Positions 61,799-64,000 of a stretch of 64,000 nucleotides of DNA are shown piece by piece. Every line of letters begins with the position of its first letter. Position 1 is the first letter of the stretch. The notes under the pieces are model-generated. The model made no database searches and was not told the DNA's origin. It saw only the letters and a list, made by a program, of their open reading frames with translations. Both the position numbers and the translations under genes were made by a program. The stretch is from FEN-1219 sp964503125 (GTDB taxonomy: Bacteria; Pseudomonadota; Gammaproteobacteria; Steroidobacterales; Rariloculaceae): the NCBI GenBank assembly GCA_964503125.1, contig CAZCZE010000053.1, positions 44,262 through 108,261 of the forward strand. The letters are read 5' to 3'.

Positions 61799-62737
61799 GC
61801 GCCTCGGCGACGCTGCCCCGCGCTCCATGGACAACGCCGGCACGATGAGCACGTCGCACGGTACCTCGCCCGCGACGAGCTCCGCCGTGTTGCCAACCGC
61901 CGCGGCGAGCAAGCCGCGCCGCTGCGGCGCGCCGAGGACGACGAGCTCCGCGTGGCGTTTCGTGACGGTGTCGATCACGGCCTCCGCGGCTGCGCCTTCG
62001 ACGAGATCCACATCGGCCGACGCGATGCCGAATTGCTGGGTCAGCTCGTCGACGGCGCGGCGATGGACCGCCGTGACGTTCTCCGCGCCGTAGAGCACCC
62101 CGGGCGCCACCTCCACGGCCGACACCAGGTCGAAGGCCGCTGCTCCCGGATAGGCATACACGGCCCGCAGCATGGAGCCGAACGCGCGCGCGAAATAGCG
62201 CCCCGCATCGAGCACGGCGCGGTCGAGGCCGAACGGCTCATCGTGGGCGTGCAACGGATCGACGGCGGCGAGAATCGTCCGGTAGCCGTTGAACGAAGGG
62301 CTCTTGACGAGCAGCAAGGGACACTCCACGCGACGCATGAGCTGCCAGTCGGTGTCCGTGAGGCGCGTGTGCAGCGTCTCGGGCTCGTGCACACCGACGA
62401 CGAGCAAGTCGGCGCCCCACTCGGCGGCGACGGTCGCTATCGTCTCGTACGCCGGGACACCCCAGGCGACCCGCGTCGTGACCTCGGCGCCCCAGTCGCG
62501 CATCGAGCTCGCGAGGCGCTCGAGCTCGACGCGCGCAGCCGCGACCGTGCGCTCCTGCGTCGCGCGCGCCGCGGACTCGCCGCGCTCGCACCCCGCTGCG
62601 ACGGCTGCGTCGAACACCGTGCTCACGAGCTGAATCTGCGCACCGACACTCTGCGCGAGCGGCCGCGCGTGGCCGGCGGCGAGCGGCAAGCCGCGCTGCC
62701 AAGGTTTGATCGCGACGAGAACCTTCTGAAGCTTCAT
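61784..62737 (-). CDS. Tandem universal stress protein (UspE-like)
   Basis: 317 residues with two USP domains. The first begins KLQKVLVAIKPWQRGL and ends ADLLVVGVHEPETL; the second begins YRTILAAVDPLHAHDEPFG and ends ELVVLGAPQRRGLLAAAVGNTAE. The latter has a G-rich nucleotide-type loop. Start is the ATG with AAGGAACAGGA upstream. USPs help survival under stress. It is divergent from the HPF gene, which acts in ribosome dormancy. Confidence 0.9.
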   Translation of the reverse strand: MKLQKVLVAIKPWQRGLPLAAGHARPLAQSVGAQIQLVSTVFDAAVAAGCERGESAARATQERTVAAARVELERLASSMRDWGAEVTTRVAWGVPAYETIATVAAEWGADLLVVGVHEPETLHTRLTDTDWQLMRRVECPLLLVKSPSFNGYRTILAAVDPLHAHDEPFGLDRAVLDAGRYFARAFGSMLRAVYAYPGAAAFDLVSAVEVAPGVLYGAENVTAVHRRAVDELTQQFGIASADVDLVEGAAAEAVIDTVTKRHAELVVLGAPQRRGLLAAAVGNTAELVAGEVPCDVLIVPALSMERGAASPRRSQVG

Positions 62738-62943
62738 TCCTGTTCCTTTCATCGTCGGACCCAACGTTCATCGCGGCCATGCTAGCGTCGAGGCGCACCA
62801 CCGAAGAGTCGTAGTTTCCGAACGCGGGGCTGCCGGCCGGCCCCGCGCACGACTCCAAGCCTTGAAGCCGCTCGTACATCTACCTACACGCCGTTCGCGG
62901 CCGAAACCGTAGACTACGCCAGCAGCGTCGTGAGGGAGAAGCC

Positions 62944-63291
62944 ATGCCAGCACCTCTGGAGATCGTGTTCCACAACCTCGACCACTCGCCGGCCGTCGAG
63001 GCGGCGGTACGCGAGCGCGCAGCAAAGGTCGAGCACTTCGCGCCCAACATCACGAGTTGTCGCGTGACCGTCGAAGCTCCGCACAAGAGCCATCAGCAAG
63101 GCAATCTCTACAGCGTGCGCGTCGATCTCAAGTTCCCCGGCGGCGAGGCCGTCGCGACTCGCGCACCCGCAGATCATCATTCGCATGAGGACGTGTACAT
63201 CGCCGTGCGCGACGCCTTCAAGGCCGCGCGGCGTCAGCTACAAGACCGGCTGCGCGTGCGCCGCGGCGAGGTCAAGCATCACGAGGATTGA
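62944..63291 (+). CDS. hpf: Ribosome hibernation factor HPF/RaiA-like
   Basis: 115 residues of the S30AE fold: LEIVFHNLDHSPAVEAAVRERAAKVEHF, then VTVEAPHKSHQQGNLYSVRVDLKFPGG and DVYIAVRDAFKAARRQLQDR. It binds the 30S decoding centre and helps form inactive ribosomes. The short length places it with HPF/YfiA rather than long HPF. A charged His/Glu tail ends the protein. It is flanked by a stress-protein gene. Confidence 0.88.
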   Translation: MPAPLEIVFHNLDHSPAVEAAVRERAAKVEHFAPNITSCRVTVEAPHKSHQQGNLYSVRVDLKFPGGEAVATRAPADHHSHEDVYIAVRDAFKAARRQLQDRLRVRRGEVKHHED

Positions 63292-63357
63292 GCACGGCAC
63301 TGCGGCGCGCGTCCGTGCGGCGCGTCGCTCAGCGAATCGTCGCATCGGCGCAGCCTC

Positions 63358-63537
63358 TCAATAGGCCGCCAGCGCCTCGAGCCGGTAACCCTCCGCCAGG
63401 TTGTCGACTTCAAGATCATTCGCGAGCTGTCGAATGGAGGGCGGCGGATCGCCGGGCGCCAGCTCGTTCGATCTGACGGCTTCCTTGATCTGTACCCCCA
63501 GCCGGAACTGATCGAAAACCCTGTAAATAGCTGATTG
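63358..63537 (-). pseudogene. GntR-family regulator fragment
   Basis: One minus-strand frame reads AIYRVFDQFRLGVQIKEAV then RSNELAPGDPPPSIRQLAND, matching the GntR/YtrA DNA-binding opening (xIYRQI...I..GELxPGDxLPSxRxLA). After the LEVD that would precede the recognition helix the match fails (NLAEGYRLEALAAY, stop). There is no ATG or GTG start in register at the top. It is a decayed or shuffled fragment about 60 codons long. Confidence 0.5.
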
Positions 63538-63605
63538 TTATTGGCAATTCGTTGACTACTGGACATATCATCAGCTAGTCCAACAACACCGCAGGGAGGC
63601 CCATC

Positions 63606-64000
63606 ATGAACGCCGTCATGTCCAGTCCTGCCGCCGATTTCTACACCTCGACCGAGACTCGCAGCGTCGACGAGCTCGATGCCGCGATCGGCCGGCTCGT
63701 GCGGCAGATGAACGCCGACTCGTATCGCATGCTCGTACTCGTGCGCGAGTTCGACGATCGCTTCGGCTGGAAGAAGTGGACGTTCAAGAGCTGCGCCGAG
63801 TGGCTCGCGTGGCGCGCGAGCCTCTGCCTGTCCGCGGCGCGCGAGAAGGTGCGCGCGGCGCACGCGCTGCGGGCGCTGCCCGCGATCTCGGCGGCGTTTG
63901 CCGACGGGCGGCTCTCGTACTCGAAGGTCCGCGCGCTCACGCGCGTCGCGCACCTGCACGACGAGGACCTGCTGCTCGCCTATGCGTTGGAAGCAACGGT
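63606..64000 (+). CDS. DUF222 / HNH endonuclease-like protein (3' end outside window)
   Basis: 131 codons to the window edge. The sequence LDAAIGRLVRQMNADSYRMLVLVREFDDRFGW and WLAWRASLCLSAAREKVRAAHALR belongs to DUF222 (13E12-repeat-like) proteins, which usually carry a C-terminal HNH nuclease domain beyond this point. They are common in selfish repeated elements of actinobacteria and some proteobacteria. GGGAGG precedes the ATG. TTGGCA and TATCAT boxes about 50-80 bases upstream might be a promoter, with a 19-base spacer. Confidence 0.75.
   Translation, partial: MNAVMSSPAADFYTSTETRSVDELDAAIGRLVRQMNADSYRMLVLVREFDDRFGWKKWTFKSCAEWLAWRASLCLSAAREKVRAAHALRALPAISAAFADGRLSYSKVRALTRVAHLHDEDLLLAYALEAT

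Overview
The window is a G+C-rich, densely coded chromosomal segment of a Gram-negative proteobacterium. LPS-core genes (GT9 glycosyltransferase, Kdo hydroxylase), a TonB-dependent receptor, CbpA/CbpM, an RluE-type pseudouridine synthase, PhhB and many DUF6152 / PrpD / NHL / DUF1552-type exported proteins suggest a gammaproteobacterium, perhaps near the Steroidobacteraceae or Woeseiaceae. That placement is inferred from gene content only. No rRNA, tRNA, CRISPR array or intact mobile element was seen.

Layout. 1-8.3 kb: an ATP-grasp protein (cut by the window edge), a GNAT, a DUF6152 pair, a radical SAM protein, RluE, and a BlaI/M56 sensor pair with a BlaI-like operator over its promoter. 8.3-13.3 kb: an exported M16 peptidase, then a GT9 transferase and Kdo hydroxylase that probably modify LPS core. 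13.3-18.4 kb: a MoaD/ThiS-like protein coupled to a BNR propeller protein, then PrpD, an ABC-type binding lipoprotein and an NHL propeller protein. 18.4-21.3 kb: a lower-G+C three-gene cassette made of a Sec-exported small protein with an internal double-glycine-type leader, an exported C39 peptidase, and an exported HTH_17-like/beta-barrel protein. This is the best candidate for an undescribed system. 21.3-24.5 kb: an FAD reductase, a cytochrome c'-like protein, two small membrane proteins and a transposase remnant.

24.5-33.4 kb: MFS, GNAT-nitrilase and amidohydrolase genes on + face a TctC-TctB-TctA-PrpD-SDR operon on -. Both end genes (amidohydrolase, SDR) are cut at their 3' ends by a segment with an IS91-type transposase fragment and a class-C beta-lactamase-like serine hydrolase. 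33.4-42.9 kb: a type-B carboxylesterase, a decayed IS91-family transposase, a TonB receptor with a flavin-dependent halogenase, and an O-methyltransferase. 43-48.3 kb: ABC importer ATPase and permease, a D-2-hydroxyacid dehydrogenase with an apparent signal peptide, an acyltransferase, and a Tat-type enolase-superfamily enzyme. 48.4-58.2 kb: DUF1552/ankyrin pair, desaturase, three SnoaL-like domains in two coupled genes, an anchor protein and lactate permease. 58.2-64 kb: PhhB, an acidic-tail protein, CbpM/CbpA, cardiolipin synthase, UspE-like protein, HPF, a GntR fragment and a DUF222/HNH protein running off the end.

Taken together the segment looks like a heterotroph's catabolic and envelope accessory region (organic-acid uptake, PrpD, acyl-CoA dehydrogenase, esterase, lactate permease), with local rearrangements left by IS91-like elements.
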